From assembly GCA_963726315.1 (NCBI GenBank), contig CAVSBZ010000005.1:1922001-1986000 (forward strand): DNA of 64,000 nt, written 5' to 3'. This DNA is from FEB-25 sp963726315 (GTDB lineage: Bacteria > Chloroflexota > Anaerolineae > Anaerolineales > UBA4823). The notes beneath the pieces are model-generated. The model made no database searches and was not told where the DNA came from. It worked only from the letters and a program-made list of their open reading frames with translations. A program made the position numbers and the translations under genes. The number at the start of each line of letters is the position of its first letter. Within the stretch, counting starts at the first letter, position 1. This document shows, piece after piece, positions 37,660 to 47,900 of the stretch.

Positions 37660-37732
37660 GGTGCCTGTAGCTCAATGGCAGAGCACTTGACTGTGGATCA
37701 AGTGGTTGCGGGTTCGACCCCCGTCAGGCACC
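37660..37732 (+). tRNA. tRNA-His (anticodon GTG)
   Basis: Acceptor GTGCCTG (37661-37667) pairs with CAGGCAC (37725-37731). The extra G at -1 (37660) opposite C73 (37732) is the histidine identity mark. Anticodon loop CTGTGGA with GTG at 37693-37695; T loop TTCGACC. CCA is not encoded. It follows hisS directly. Confidence 0.97.
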
Positions 37733-38117
37733 CCAACAATTGTAGGACTTTCTGAGAAGGAAGTCCTTTTTGTTTATAACAGTTATATAAACATTCTGAT
37801 CCTGCACTATCGTTACTTTTTTATATATATGAGAGTAATGGTCAATTTGTTGAGGTAATTTTTCTGAAAGACTTTACTTACGGGGTTCCATTTTAATTTT
37901 ACTGAGTCAAATCCTACGCTACAGCAAACTCTTCCGTTACTTTGCAACATTCACAATTGGCTATGCGCATGATGCCTTAATTGTCCTCAGCTAGAATGAT
38001 ACATAGGCAATTTTGCTTGTATCCGTCACTCTATGATCGGGGTAACATCACCCAATCGCCAAATTTTCGGCATCTTACAAGCTCAGGTACATTATCACTA
38101 AATTGGAGGAAATATTC
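37733..38117. other. 385-base gap between tRNA-His and the small exported protein
   Basis: It contains the tRNA/hisS terminator (37744-37775) and, beyond that, AT-rich sequence with the next gene's GGAGG site at its end. I see no gene in it. Confidence 0.5.
37744..37775 (+). terminator. Terminator of hisS-tRNA-His
   Basis: Stem AGGACTT/AAGTCCT with a ten-base loop, then TTTTTGTTT. It begins 12 bases after the tRNA. Confidence 0.88.
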
Positions 38118-38381
38118 ATGAAGAAATTGCTGTCTGCATTATTGGTTGTGGCTATGCTATCCATCGTATTTACATTCCCGGCTTTTGCTGCTGGATCTCA
38201 ACCCGTTAGCGGCTGCCCAACAGGGTTTACCCTCACAAATTACATGGATCACAGCGGAGATTCAATGGATATGCGCCACATTGGTGTCCAGGTAGACCTA
38301 AACGGAAATGGATTGATATGTATGAAAATGGTGACCCCTGATTTCTGCTTGCACGTGGATGATACAATCTCCCTGCCCTGA
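38118..38381 (+). CDS. Small exported protein with a Ca-binding-like DxNxNG motif
   Basis: An 87-residue protein. A Sec signal peptide (KKLLSALLVVAML...AFA) with a likely cut after AFAA leaves about 63 residues with four Cys. The segment VDLNGNGLICMK resembles the Excalibur or EF-hand-like calcium loop (DxNxNGxxC). I chose the ATG at 38118, eight bases after GGAGG, not the TTG at 38103. It is monocistronic with its own terminator. Function unknown. Confidence 0.7.
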   Translation: MKKLLSALLVVAMLSIVFTFPAFAAGSQPVSGCPTGFTLTNYMDHSGDSMDMRHIGVQVDLNGNGLICMKMVTPDFCLHVDDTISLP

Positions 38382-38858
38382 GCGATAAGGATAAACGAAA
38401 AAAGTCCAGATATTTTATTATCGATACACTTATTAATCACACCTCTGCCGATAATCATTGGCTGAGGTGTTTTTTATCTATATTGCAAATACTTTTATCT
38501 ATCTAATCGCTCAGCACTTTAGTAACTCGTTTTATCATGTTACATCTCAGCTCAATACACACCAGAAAATTCGAAGTCATCTCAACGCTGCCGTATAATA
38601 ATCGAACATCAATAATCCGAACCTGTAATCAGCATTTCAATTAAAAAATTAATCTATCGATATACCAGGCTAATCCTGGCACTCACCGCTGAAGGCTCGG
38701 GGATGGAAATTGGATAAAGACGGCGAAATCCCATTTGCTGTCTCTAAAACAACTGCCTATACTTCCGATGTGTTAAATTCGATCCTTATAAGGGAACATT
38801 TTCGAGGATAATATCGTTAACCACTAATATCCAGTAAGAAAAAATACGGAGGAATTTG
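38382..38858. other. 477-base gap between the small exported protein and the META lipoprotein
   Basis: It holds the terminator at 38439-38476 and the GGAGG site of the next gene; otherwise AT-rich sequence with no visible gene. Confidence 0.5.
38439..38476 (+). terminator. Terminator of the small exported protein gene
   Basis: Stem ACACCTC-T-GCC/GGC-T-GAGGTGT (one mismatch) followed by TTTTTT. Confidence 0.85.
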
Positions 38859-39632
38859 ATGAAAAAGTTATTTTTAGGGTTTGGATTATCGATCGCCATC
38901 ATCGCATTATCGGCGTGCTCCGCTTCGCAACAAGGCAGTGGCGGAGACCTGACCGGTAGTGTTTGGTCGCTAACAGAGCTGGCGGGAAAACCGCTTGTGT
39001 CTGGTTCAGGTATCACAGCTCAATTTAGCTCAGATGGAAAAGTGTCCGGTTCTACTGGCTGCAACCGGTATTCAGGCAGCTATACCGCTTCAGGAAATTC
39101 GATCGCCTTTCCATCACCATTAGCTACAACGATGATGATGTGTGATGCGCCAGTGATGGAACAGGAGACTGCCTACCTCAATGCATTAAGCCAGGCGAAA
39201 ACCTATTCTGTTAAAAGCGACCAGCTCACCTTGTTCGATGATTCTGGATCAATACTTGGGGTTTATCAGGCTCAATCCCAGGATCTATCGGGCAGCTCTT
39301 GGGAAGTGATCGCTTATAACAATGGCAAGCAAGCGGTGACCAGTGTGATCATCGGCACCACTGTCGATGCCACTTTTGGCACGGATGGCACTCTTTCAGG
39401 CAGCAGTGGCTGCAACTCTTACAGCGGCTCTTATAAATTAAGTGGGAGCCAGATAACTGTCGGTCCACTTGCCTCGACCAAAAAGTTCTGCGGTGAGCCA
39501 GCCGGTGTGATGGACCAGGAGTCCCAGTACTTAACTGCTCTACAAACCGCTGCAACTTACCAGGTGGAAGGGAACGTGCTCGAGTTACGCACTCAAGACG
39601 GTGCGTTGGCGGTTCAATTCAATAAAAAGTAA
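38859..39632 (+). CDS. Lipoprotein with two META (HslJ-like) domains
   Basis: A 257-residue protein. The lipobox reads ALSAC with Cys near residue 20. Two META domains follow, each with a GSxGCNxYSGSY signature (STGCNRYSGSY near 65, SSGCNSYSGSY near 185) and each with a second Cys later, so they look like an internal duplication. META domains occur in HslJ and in inhibitor-like secreted proteins. GGAGG lies six bases before the ATG at 38859. Exported and membrane-anchored. Confidence 0.88.
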   Translation: MKKLFLGFGLSIAIIALSACSASQQGSGGDLTGSVWSLTELAGKPLVSGSGITAQFSSDGKVSGSTGCNRYSGSYTASGNSIAFPSPLATTMMMCDAPVMEQETAYLNALSQAKTYSVKSDQLTLFDDSGSILGVYQAQSQDLSGSSWEVIAYNNGKQAVTSVIIGTTVDATFGTDGTLSGSSGCNSYSGSYKLSGSQITVGPLASTKKFCGEPAGVMDQESQYLTALQTAATYQVEGNVLELRTQDGALAVQFNKK

Positions 39633-39934
39633 TATCATCTATGGTTTAGATAAATCGTAACACCCAGCTTGATACGATAATTTTTCAACCACACTGCCGC
39701 CCCATTATTCAATGTTGGCGGCAGTATTTATTTAAGTATTTCGCATTTTTTCTGCTGGGAGATCGTTTTATTTTCGACCTTTAAAGCATTAATCCAAAAA
39801 TCTCAAACAACTGAGCGGGAAAACAGTATAATATAGCTACAGATAATCGCGCGGTATGACGAGGGATATTTTTATATCAGTAGCTGTAGATCGAGTAACA
39901 AAAAATCACTTTTTACACTCTAAGGAGAATGACA
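39633..39934. other. 302-base gap before the HdeD-like gene
   Basis: It holds the META gene terminator and the AAGGAG site at 39922-39927; no gene seen. Confidence 0.5.
39693..39732 (+). terminator. Terminator of the META lipoprotein gene
   Basis: Perfect 9 bp stem ACTGCCGCC/GGCGGCAGT with a 15-base loop, followed by the T-rich ATTTATTTA. Confidence 0.75.
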
Positions 39935-40486
39935 ATGACAACTGCAGTACAAACGCAAACCAAGCAACGCCCTTGGTGGCTGACACTGATCACAGGTATT
40001 ATGGCAGTGATCGTGGGAGCAATCATGCTTTGGGCTCCTGCTGCGACCAAGGTAGATGTTTACAAAGGCCTGGTTGTAATACTGGGCATCTATTGGCTGG
40101 TTGAGGGTATTTTCGAGATCGTCGCCATCTTTGTGGACCATTCCATGTGGGGATGGAAGCTCTTCCTTGGCATCATCAGCATCGGCGCGGGAATATACAT
40201 CCTCTCCTACCCGATCATCGCCGGAGTTGCTCTGCCTCAGATTTTCGCGCTGGTCTTGGGCATCTGGGGATTGATGTATGGCATCTCCCTGTTGATCATG
40301 GCTTTCAGCGGTGCCGGTTGGGGTGCAGGTATCCTGGGCGTCCTTGGTATCATCTTCGGTATCGCTCTGATGGCCAATTATTATAAACTCGGGATGGGGC
40401 TGGCCATGGTATGGTCTGCCGCAGTGCTTGCCGTCATCGGTGGGATTGGTCTCATCTTCCAGGCTTTCCGGCAGCGGTCTGCATAA
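39935..40486 (+). CDS. HdeD family (DUF308) membrane protein
   Basis: A 183-residue protein with six hydrophobic helices and little else. The repeated pattern 'GIxxxxxGxxxL' and the segment LGIYWLVEGIFEIV fit the DUF308/HdeD family, linked to acid resistance in E. coli. The ATG at 39935 has AAGGAG seven bases before it; the ATG at 39929 is too near. Monocistronic. Function here unknown. Confidence 0.82.
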   Translation: MTTAVQTQTKQRPWWLTLITGIMAVIVGAIMLWAPAATKVDVYKGLVVILGIYWLVEGIFEIVAIFVDHSMWGWKLFLGIISIGAGIYILSYPIIAGVALPQIFALVLGIWGLMYGISLLIMAFSGAGWGAGILGVLGIIFGIALMANYYKLGMGLAMVWSAAVLAVIGGIGLIFQAFRQRSA

Positions 40487-40903
40487 GGTTACTTCGGAAT
40501 GTGTGGGCAGAATCCTGGATGAGCATCAGGTTTGTGATATCTTCCTCGTCGGATTGGAAAAGAAATCATGAATCATGATAGCTATAAAACCGGTTTAAAA
40601 TTGACGACGCCGCGCGGGTGATAATCGCCGATTAAAGGTTTTTAGGTTTTCTCACTTCCAACCTGGTGCTCGTCCGGATTTCCCTTTTAACTGTTTGATT
40701 CTGGAGGGAAATTCTCTCCAGAGGATTGATTTCATATCCACCCATTATTTGCCTATCAATGATGGGATTTTTTCTAATCCCAAGACATGTTAAGCTCCAA
40801 TGGATCGGCCAATAAGCTTCAACAACTGCCAAAATATTTGATTTGATAGGAACATTTTCCACCTCGCTACACCAGATTCCATCACTCCGCTCAAGGAGAA
40901 ATC
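40487..40903. other. 417-base gap before the potassium uptake pair
   Basis: No convincing gene. The last bases contain CAAGGAGAAATC, the ribosome binding site of the TrkA-type gene. Confidence 0.45.
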
Positions 40904-41569
40904 ATGCCCGCCTCAAATAATAAAGACAAGGAAATTGCCATTATTGGACTGGACCGTTTTGGCAGCTGCCTGGCGCGCCGGCTCGAAAGCCTGGGGCACA
41001 AAGTCCTGGCAATCGATATCGACCCTGCCGCGGTGAAACAGATTGCTGATGAAATCACCGAGGCGGTCATCCTGGATGCGAATGACGAAGATGCTCTCCG
41101 CGAGGTGGACATCACTTCTTTTAACACTGTTGTGGTTGGTATATCGCGTGATTTTGAAGCCAGTGCCCTGATCACCTCCACGCTAAAAAAATTGGGGATA
41201 CCCCAGGTGATTTGTGAGTCCAACTCGGACCGCCATCGGGAAATTTTATTGCGTATTGGCGCAGACCGGGTGATCTTGCCGGAAGAAGACAGCGGATACG
41301 GGTTAGCGGATGAGCTCAGCATTCCCGGCATGTTGGACCAGCTGCATTTAAGTCAGGATTACAGCCTGATCGAGATAAAACCTCCCCACTGGCTGGTTGG
41401 CGAGGGGATTGAAGCGTTTGATGAATATCATATCGTCGTGGTTCTCATCCTGCGCGGCGATGATATGATCATCAACCCCGACCAGGATACACGATTTTTT
41501 CAGGATGATATCCTGGTGATTGTGGGTGAAAAACGTCACCTGGCAAATTTCACCAACCGAGATGAATAA
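40904..41569 (+). CDS. Potassium uptake regulatory subunit, TrkA/KtrA type
   Basis: A 221-residue cytoplasmic RCK protein: Rossmann domain with AIIGLDRFGSCLARRL near residue 12 and an acidic end of beta2 (LAIDIDP), then a TrkA-C domain from about 140. It binds nucleotides and gates the partner channel subunit. The partner gene overlaps its end by eight bases. Confidence 0.9.
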   Translation: MPASNNKDKEIAIIGLDRFGSCLARRLESLGHKVLAIDIDPAAVKQIADEITEAVILDANDEDALREVDITSFNTVVVGISRDFEASALITSTLKKLGIPQVICESNSDRHREILLRIGADRVILPEEDSGYGLADELSIPGMLDQLHLSQDYSLIEIKPPHWLVGEGIEAFDEYHIVVVLILRGDDMIINPDQDTRFFQDDILVIVGEKRHLANFTNRDE

Positions 41570-42992
41570 GCCGCAATCCTCGGATAAGCCAAAACGTATC
41601 TTGGGAGCTTCAGCCCGCAATCAGCGGTTGATTCGCATTAGCAGAAAAACTGAATCAGAGCATAAACGGCAATTCCCGGTTGCGATGCAATTGGTGACAG
41701 GATTGATCGTGCTCATCGCCATTGGGACCGCCTTGTTGATGCTCCCTGGCGCCAGCACGCACAAGCTGTCGTTGATGGAGGCCTTGTTCACATCGACCTC
41801 AGCTTCCGCAGTGACCGGTTTGAGTCTGTTCGCCATCAGTACAGACCTAACCATCTGGGGGCAACTTATCCTGATGTTGCTGATCCAGGTTGGTGGGGTT
41901 GGTTTTATCGTCACTGTTGTGATGATTTTCCGCATGATCGGACACCAGCTAACCCTGGGTGAAAGATTGACTGTCACCAGCTCGCTGGGATTGGATCGCC
42001 CAGAAGAGATCGCCAGGGTCATGGTGAGGGCGATTGGTCTGATGTTAGTTATTGAGGCGATAGGCGCCACCTTGCTCTTTCTCCATTGGAGGATTTCCGG
42101 GATCGTGCCACCGGGTAAAGCTGTCTTCTATGCTATCTTCCATGCAGTCACTGCATATTGCAACGCAGGATTTGACCTGTTCTTTGGTCTTCCCCAATAT
42201 CCCAATGGCATACCCACCGATCCAATCAGTCTGATTATCCTCGGTGGATTGATCATCCTGGGGGGGCTGGGAATACCGGTCTATATGGATTTGATCTTTC
42301 GGCGCAGGCGCCCTTTTTCACTCCACACGCGCCTGACTGTTGCCATTGCTATAATCCTCATTCTATTTGGCTGGGCTGGATTGCTGATATCCGAGTACCG
42401 CCAGACAGGCGTCTTAAGCAGTATGCCGTTCGATCAGCGCGCCATCCTAACCTGGTTTCAGTCCGTCTCTGCCCGCACAGCCGGATTCCCAGGTTTACCC
42501 GGTTTTAGTGAACTTAATTTCCCCAGCATATGGATGTTGATCACATTAATGTTTATTGGTACCGCACCTGCTTCCACGGGCGGCGGGATTACGACTGGAA
42601 CACTGGTCGTCCTATTGCTGGCAGTTATTAGTTATGCGCGCGGGTTGGATAAAATCCGCATCGGAAAACATACCCTTCCATCAGCATTAATATTGCGGGC
42701 GTTGGTGGTCTTTGTGATCAGTTTAAGCCTGGTAATCCTGGCGACATGGCTGCTAATGTTGACCAATCCATTCTCCATGGATCAATCCTTATTTGAAGTC
42801 GTGTCTGCTTACTCGACAACCGGGTTATCCCTTGGTATCACCACGGGTTTGAATACAATCGGTCGGCTGATCATTATTTTCACCATGTTTGCCGGTCGCC
42901 TGGGAGCAATCACCATTATGATTTCATTAATGGGACGGGATAAGAGCAGGAAATTGGTCGATTATCCGGAAGAATCCATTTTAATTGGTTGA
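41562..42992 (+). CDS. Potassium uptake membrane subunit, TrkH/KtrB type
   Basis: A 476-residue channel-like transporter with four M1-P-M2 repeats. The filter glycines are seen in SASAVTGLSLF, AYCNAGFDLF, SARTAGFPG and YSTTGLSLG. I use the ATG at 41562 (MNKPQSSDKPKR), which overlaps the regulator's end. Together the two genes form a Na+- or nucleotide-regulated K+ uptake system. The pentameric channel gene follows 80 bases later. Confidence 0.92.
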   Translation: MNKPQSSDKPKRILGASARNQRLIRISRKTESEHKRQFPVAMQLVTGLIVLIAIGTALLMLPGASTHKLSLMEALFTSTSASAVTGLSLFAISTDLTIWGQLILMLLIQVGGVGFIVTVVMIFRMIGHQLTLGERLTVTSSLGLDRPEEIARVMVRAIGLMLVIEAIGATLLFLHWRISGIVPPGKAVFYAIFHAVTAYCNAGFDLFFGLPQYPNGIPTDPISLIILGGLIILGGLGIPVYMDLIFRRRRPFSLHTRLTVAIAIILILFGWAGLLISEYRQTGVLSSMPFDQRAILTWFQSVSARTAGFPGLPGFSELNFPSIWMLITLMFIGTAPASTGGGITTGTLVVLLLAVISYARGLDKIRIGKHTLPSALILRALVVFVISLSLVILATWLLMLTNPFSMDQSLFEVVSAYSTTGLSLGITTGLNTIGRLIIIFTMFAGRLGAITIMISLMGRDKSRKLVDYPEESILIG

Positions 42993-43072
42993 ACCATCGT
43001 AGATATTGGATTAGGTTTGCCCATGCGCTTTCTGATAGAATTAAGTTAGTCAATCCCTAAGGAGGGAACTCC

Positions 43073-44944
43073 ATGCGTCGAGTCATCATAATTATCGTCC
43101 TGCTGACCATTATCTTGGTCATACCGTTGAGCATTGTCGAGGCACAGGGCAATCCTCCTGTTCAAGAAATCATCGGCTCTCTTGCGGCTGATCAAACTGA
43201 TGTTTTTCTCATATCGGGTTTGAAGAAAGGTCAGACCCTGGATGCGTTGATGGAAAATAGCTCCGGGAACTTGGACCCGATTCTATCGATCCTCTCAGGT
43301 GACATAGATCTCCCGGCGACATTGGCTAGTTTTAAAAAGGATCTCGATAACCTGATCGCTAGCTCAGCCAATCCGCTGCTTGACCTGCCAGCATTACGGG
43401 ATAAGTACACATTAGTCTGGAATGATGATAGCGGCACCGGTCATAACGCTGCCCTGAAGTTCACCGTACCAAACGACGGTAACTATTACTTGTTGGTAGG
43501 TGCCTCTCTTTCTGCCGCAGGACGTTCGACCACCGGCAATTACCGCCTGCTCCTCGGTTTGGATGCACCAAAAGTATTGGATGGAACCGCAACTTCAACC
43601 GGTGCGGTCATCGCAGTCCAAAACCAGGAAGCGATCGGTGCTCACCTGATGCAGGAGCTTAACGGAAGCATAACCACTAATATTCCTTCTGTTTCAATCA
43701 GGCTGAACGATTTCAACCGGGGAGACACCTTGTTTGTATACTTACAGACCACCTCAGGTGATCTCAAGCCTATTCTAATTCTGCGGGATTATGCCGATAA
43801 ACCTGTACAGGTGAGCAATATAAACGGGCAAGATAGTACGGTTACATTACAGCAGGCATTCCCTGATGGAGGTTCGAACTTTACCCTGGACATCACACCA
43901 GCCGTTCAAAATGGGCAGTCCACCAGTGGGGATTTCAAGTTGCAGGTAGGCATCAACGCTCCTGAGGTCCTTGAAGGGCTGGGGCAACCCATCAGTGATA
44001 ATGTAATGATCTTGGCTATCCCGGTGAAAGTAGGCCTTAAACTTCAGCAGATTATTAATATCGACCAGCCGAATGAGATCATGAACGATGTGGGTACATT
44101 GAGGTTGGATTGGACCGATCCAGCGCTGGCTTTCAATCCTGATAGCTGCAGATGCAATTCCAAGCTGTATACAGAGAACGATTTCAACCAGTTCCTCTCA
44201 GACGTCGATGGCAAATGGCCAGATTTTACTTTCTTCAACCAGCAAGGCAATCGTTGGATACTAAACCGCATTATCCAGGTGGAATCGAACGGGCATGTGA
44301 ATTACCTGGAGCGCTTCTCAACCAATTTCCAGATCGATTTCGACTGGACTGCGTATCCATTTGACACCCAGGATTTTTATATAAAGGTCGATATGCTTTT
44401 CGCAGAAGACCAATATGTGTTCGTCCCACTGGAAAATTATTCTGAGATCGACCCCCTCAATGGTGAAGATGAATTTATCTTGACTGGCTTTGATACGAAG
44501 ATCAGCACTGAGACTTCAAGCCGCTTGGTGCCAACCAGTCGGTTCTCTTTCCATTTTTCAGCGCCGCGCCACCTCAGTTATTACATCTTTCGCTTTTTTG
44601 TGCCCATCTTATTGATCATCATCGTTTCCTACATCACCTTCTTCCTCAAGGATTACACCCGGCGTATCGAGATTGCAACTGGCAACCTGCTGTTATTCAT
44701 CGCCTTCAGCTTCAGCCTGGGTGATAACTACCCGCGCATGGGCTACCTGACTTTCATGGACGCCATTATGGCGATCACATTTATCATAAATACGGTGGTG
44801 GTAGTGTTGAATGTGTACTTTAAGTGGCTGGAGCAGAAGGACCAGCGTGAGAAAGCTGACCGTCTGGAGGCACCATTTAATTATCTCTACCCGCTGGCTT
44901 ATCTGATCTCATTCGGTCTGGCTGCATTTATTTTCTTGCGCTAA
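43073..44944 (+). CDS. Pentameric ligand-gated ion channel homologue with extra N-terminal domain
   Basis: A 623-residue protein with a signal peptide (residues 1-24). Residues ~30-165 and ~190-295 are two beta-rich jelly-roll-like (PPC-like) domains. From ~305 comes the ligand-binding domain (LRLDWTDPALAF; the diagnostic AYPFDTQDF near 427), then four helices: M1 near 502 (with the conserved Pro in RFFVPILLII), M2 (IEIATGNLLLFIAFSF), M3 and M4 near 601. The true Cys-loop disulfide is absent, as in other prokaryotic members. The extra N-terminal part recalls the calcium-modulated DeCLIC. AAGGAGGG precedes the ATG. Ligand and ion selectivity unknown. Confidence 0.88.
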   Translation: MRRVIIIIVLLTIILVIPLSIVEAQGNPPVQEIIGSLAADQTDVFLISGLKKGQTLDALMENSSGNLDPILSILSGDIDLPATLASFKKDLDNLIASSANPLLDLPALRDKYTLVWNDDSGTGHNAALKFTVPNDGNYYLLVGASLSAAGRSTTGNYRLLLGLDAPKVLDGTATSTGAVIAVQNQEAIGAHLMQELNGSITTNIPSVSIRLNDFNRGDTLFVYLQTTSGDLKPILILRDYADKPVQVSNINGQDSTVTLQQAFPDGGSNFTLDITPAVQNGQSTSGDFKLQVGINAPEVLEGLGQPISDNVMILAIPVKVGLKLQQIINIDQPNEIMNDVGTLRLDWTDPALAFNPDSCRCNSKLYTENDFNQFLSDVDGKWPDFTFFNQQGNRWILNRIIQVESNGHVNYLERFSTNFQIDFDWTAYPFDTQDFYIKVDMLFAEDQYVFVPLENYSEIDPLNGEDEFILTGFDTKISTETSSRLVPTSRFSFHFSAPRHLSYYIFRFFVPILLIIIVSYITFFLKDYTRRIEIATGNLLLFIAFSFSLGDNYPRMGYLTFMDAIMAITFIINTVVVVLNVYFKWLEQKDQREKADRLEAPFNYLYPLAYLISFGLAAFIFLR

Positions 44945-44993
44945 GACCGAACACCGGTTAGCTCTGTCGTTCACAGTCCTCTTCACAGTGGGC

Positions 44994-47900
44994 TTATTTG
45001 CGATATACACTCGGTAGATAGGTCCACATTCCGGTTTTGACCGTGATCGAGCTGCCAACATCATTCCCGATAACCCGGCTATCCACATGGCGGAAGCGCA
45101 AATAGACCTGTTCATTTCTGTCTGAAGTCCACACCAGCAGCGTGTTTTCCCCAAATTCCGCCGGAGCAGACTCAGCCAAAAGTGTAGTTCCATCCTGGGC
45201 GTATAAGCTAATCAATGTTGCAGCTGGCTGGCTTTTCGCAATGCTATTCACGAGATAATGCTCCCCTTCAGCCACAGTGAATTTCGTCCAATCTTCGTCA
45301 CTCTGATAATCCGGCGTAAGGGGGTTGCAAAAATTATGGTACTGGCTGGCGCCATTCGGAAATATCATGCTGGCGTTGGCAGGAGTATTATCGTTCCCTG
45401 AAGTATCGTAACTATCAGGGGCAAAACAGATCACATCTGCGTCCGGGATGGAGGTGCTCACCTCGGCATCTGCAGGATATGTCTCGGTATTACCTGAATG
45501 GTCGACCGCATGCATACGGTAGGAATGGCTATTCCCGGGCTCGCCGATGATCCAGTAATAAGTATTCGACCCATCGATGGGCGGTAGGGTGATCCAATTG
45601 CCGGCGATCCCTTTCTCTTGTATCTCAACAAAATCGATCCCTGATAAATTATCCAATCCGATCCATTTAAGTTGGAAGGCATTGCTGGGTTGAGTTGCTG
45701 CCAATGGTTCCATGGATGTGGAGGGTGCTGTTTTATCGATCCCTACGCCCCAGGCACCATTGCCAGTCCAATTTCCAGCCTTATCATAAACCTGAACAAA
45801 CACCGCACCATCATTCCCCTCAGGCTGCCCAACCGGGCTAAAGGTCATGCCCCAGCCATCCGAACCATCATAGTCGATCCCTATTTCTTCCCAAATTCCA
45901 GACACCCAATTCGTTGAATGCCAATAAAACTCCACCCGATCAACCCCATTGTTAATATCATTGGCATCCGCCGTCAGGAGCATATCCGAGTCTGGCAGGT
46001 AGGTGTTCGAGGTTGGCCAGGTAAGTTCTGCAGATGGTGTGATATGGTCTTCGAATAACCGGATGGTATAGGCATAACCTTCCCCACCTACCAGCGGGTG
46101 TTTCCAGGCTTTGAGCTTCAGGTAATACATGCCATCTGCAGGCAATGTGTAACCAATCAGCGGGTCACGTTGTTCAGGGAAAACTTCATCGTCGTTCTCA
46201 GCCAGGACAGAGCTACCATCTGTATCCAATAGGTACAGGTAAGAATCCAATGGTGAGCCGTCAACCATCGCGTCAATGTCGGCCACAATACGGTCGCCAG
46301 AGTGTCCATAAAACTTATAAAAGTCATAATCCCCGTTCGGGCAAATTTCTCCAGGAACCTTGATAGTGGGATCATAAGCCAGTAAAAATGCCTGAGCTGG
46401 AGATTCATCCTGCCGATTATCGGTACAATTTCCAGGTGGTGTGGCTGTGATGCTGAAATCATCGATCCCCCACCCAGGATAATTATTGGCAGACGTATCT
46501 AGGGTCGCAAATTGGAATCGGACCCGAATATTGTGTCCATTATAGGCACTCAGGTCGATCGGTTTATTCCTCAACCAGCTGGACGTCTCAGGCATTTGCG
46601 GATCATCAGCCATTTGAACCAGGTTCTGGAATGGACCTCTGTCCACCGAGATTTGCACCCAACGCTGGTCCCATATCGTGCCTGTCGATTCGGTCTGGTA
46701 GCGGTAATAGAATCTTAAGAAGTAACCAGGAGCTGTAATATCTGTCGGTGGTGAGGTTAAATTGCCTGAATTTGCTTGATCACCAGCGTAATCGCCGAAT
46801 TCATTCTGGTACCACCAGCTGTTAGAACCGCTGTGAGCCATTCCAGGGTCGCCCTTGTAAGTCCACAATCCATCATGCGCCCATTTTGATTCGCTGTATT
46901 CCATCGTGTCGCTGTAAGGTATTGTCTCCAATGGTGGAAAGATGATCGGTGATTCTATGGTGAAATTAGATTTTGCAGTCCATGGGCTTAATCCGGCAGC
47001 ATTCCTTGCCTGCACCCTCCAGCTATACGCACCCAATATCATCGAGATCAACATAGCGCATAGGGTCAGTCTGCCATGGATATGTCTTGTATAAATTCGA
47101 ATCTAAATAGATCTCAAGTTTATATTCAGCGGCTCCGCCACCATTTCGCCACGAAAACGGGATAATATCTCCAGCTCTGAATTGGGATATCTCTACAGGC
47201 ATGACCAAAACTGGAGCCAATGGTGCTGCGTCACGCGGAGCAACTTTTATTGACGACAGACTGTTTCCGGGCACCGGTGCGTACTGCATGTAAGCGCTGT
47301 CTTCAGATAAAACCTGGGAATGCCCAGAGTAATTTTCGTCAGAATACAGGGTGGCAATGACATTCTCTCCTACCAGCACTAAATCGGCATCATCATTCCC
47401 AAGTGGGTTCAGCGATTGTCCGGTGGGGTAATCTCCAATCCCGAATTTTACACATCCCCCCAGGTAATATGGATCTTCAAATAATGTCACCTGGTCTGCC
47501 CCAGGGATGCAGCTCGGTGGTGGGATTGGACAGGTATAATTTTTTATAAAGTGGGTCAGACCGACCCGCGGGGCAGGATTACCTGCTACGTCATACAGAA
47601 GCAGAGCTACACTCACCGGTCCATTCTCTACCGGTAGGGCTGGGTTACACAAATCCCATTGATATGTAAAATCGGGGTTGAAATGAGATCCTAGATTGTG
47701 CCAGGATCCATTGAAATTTGCCACCACTTGCCCGTAATCCAGACCCGATAGGTCATCCACGCCCGACCCGGTCAGGGTAATGGTTTGTGTCTCGACGAGC
47801 TCACCACTGACCACTCCCGCCAATTCGCCCGTCGGTGGCGTTGAGTCACCCAGGTAGTAATTCCCAGATAAGTATGTTTGCTGAAAGACGTCACAGATAT

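Noticed and set aside
40632..40862. Open frame of 76 codons on the minus strand in the gap before the potassium uptake genes
   Set aside because: No start signal, no recognisable motif; probably chance.
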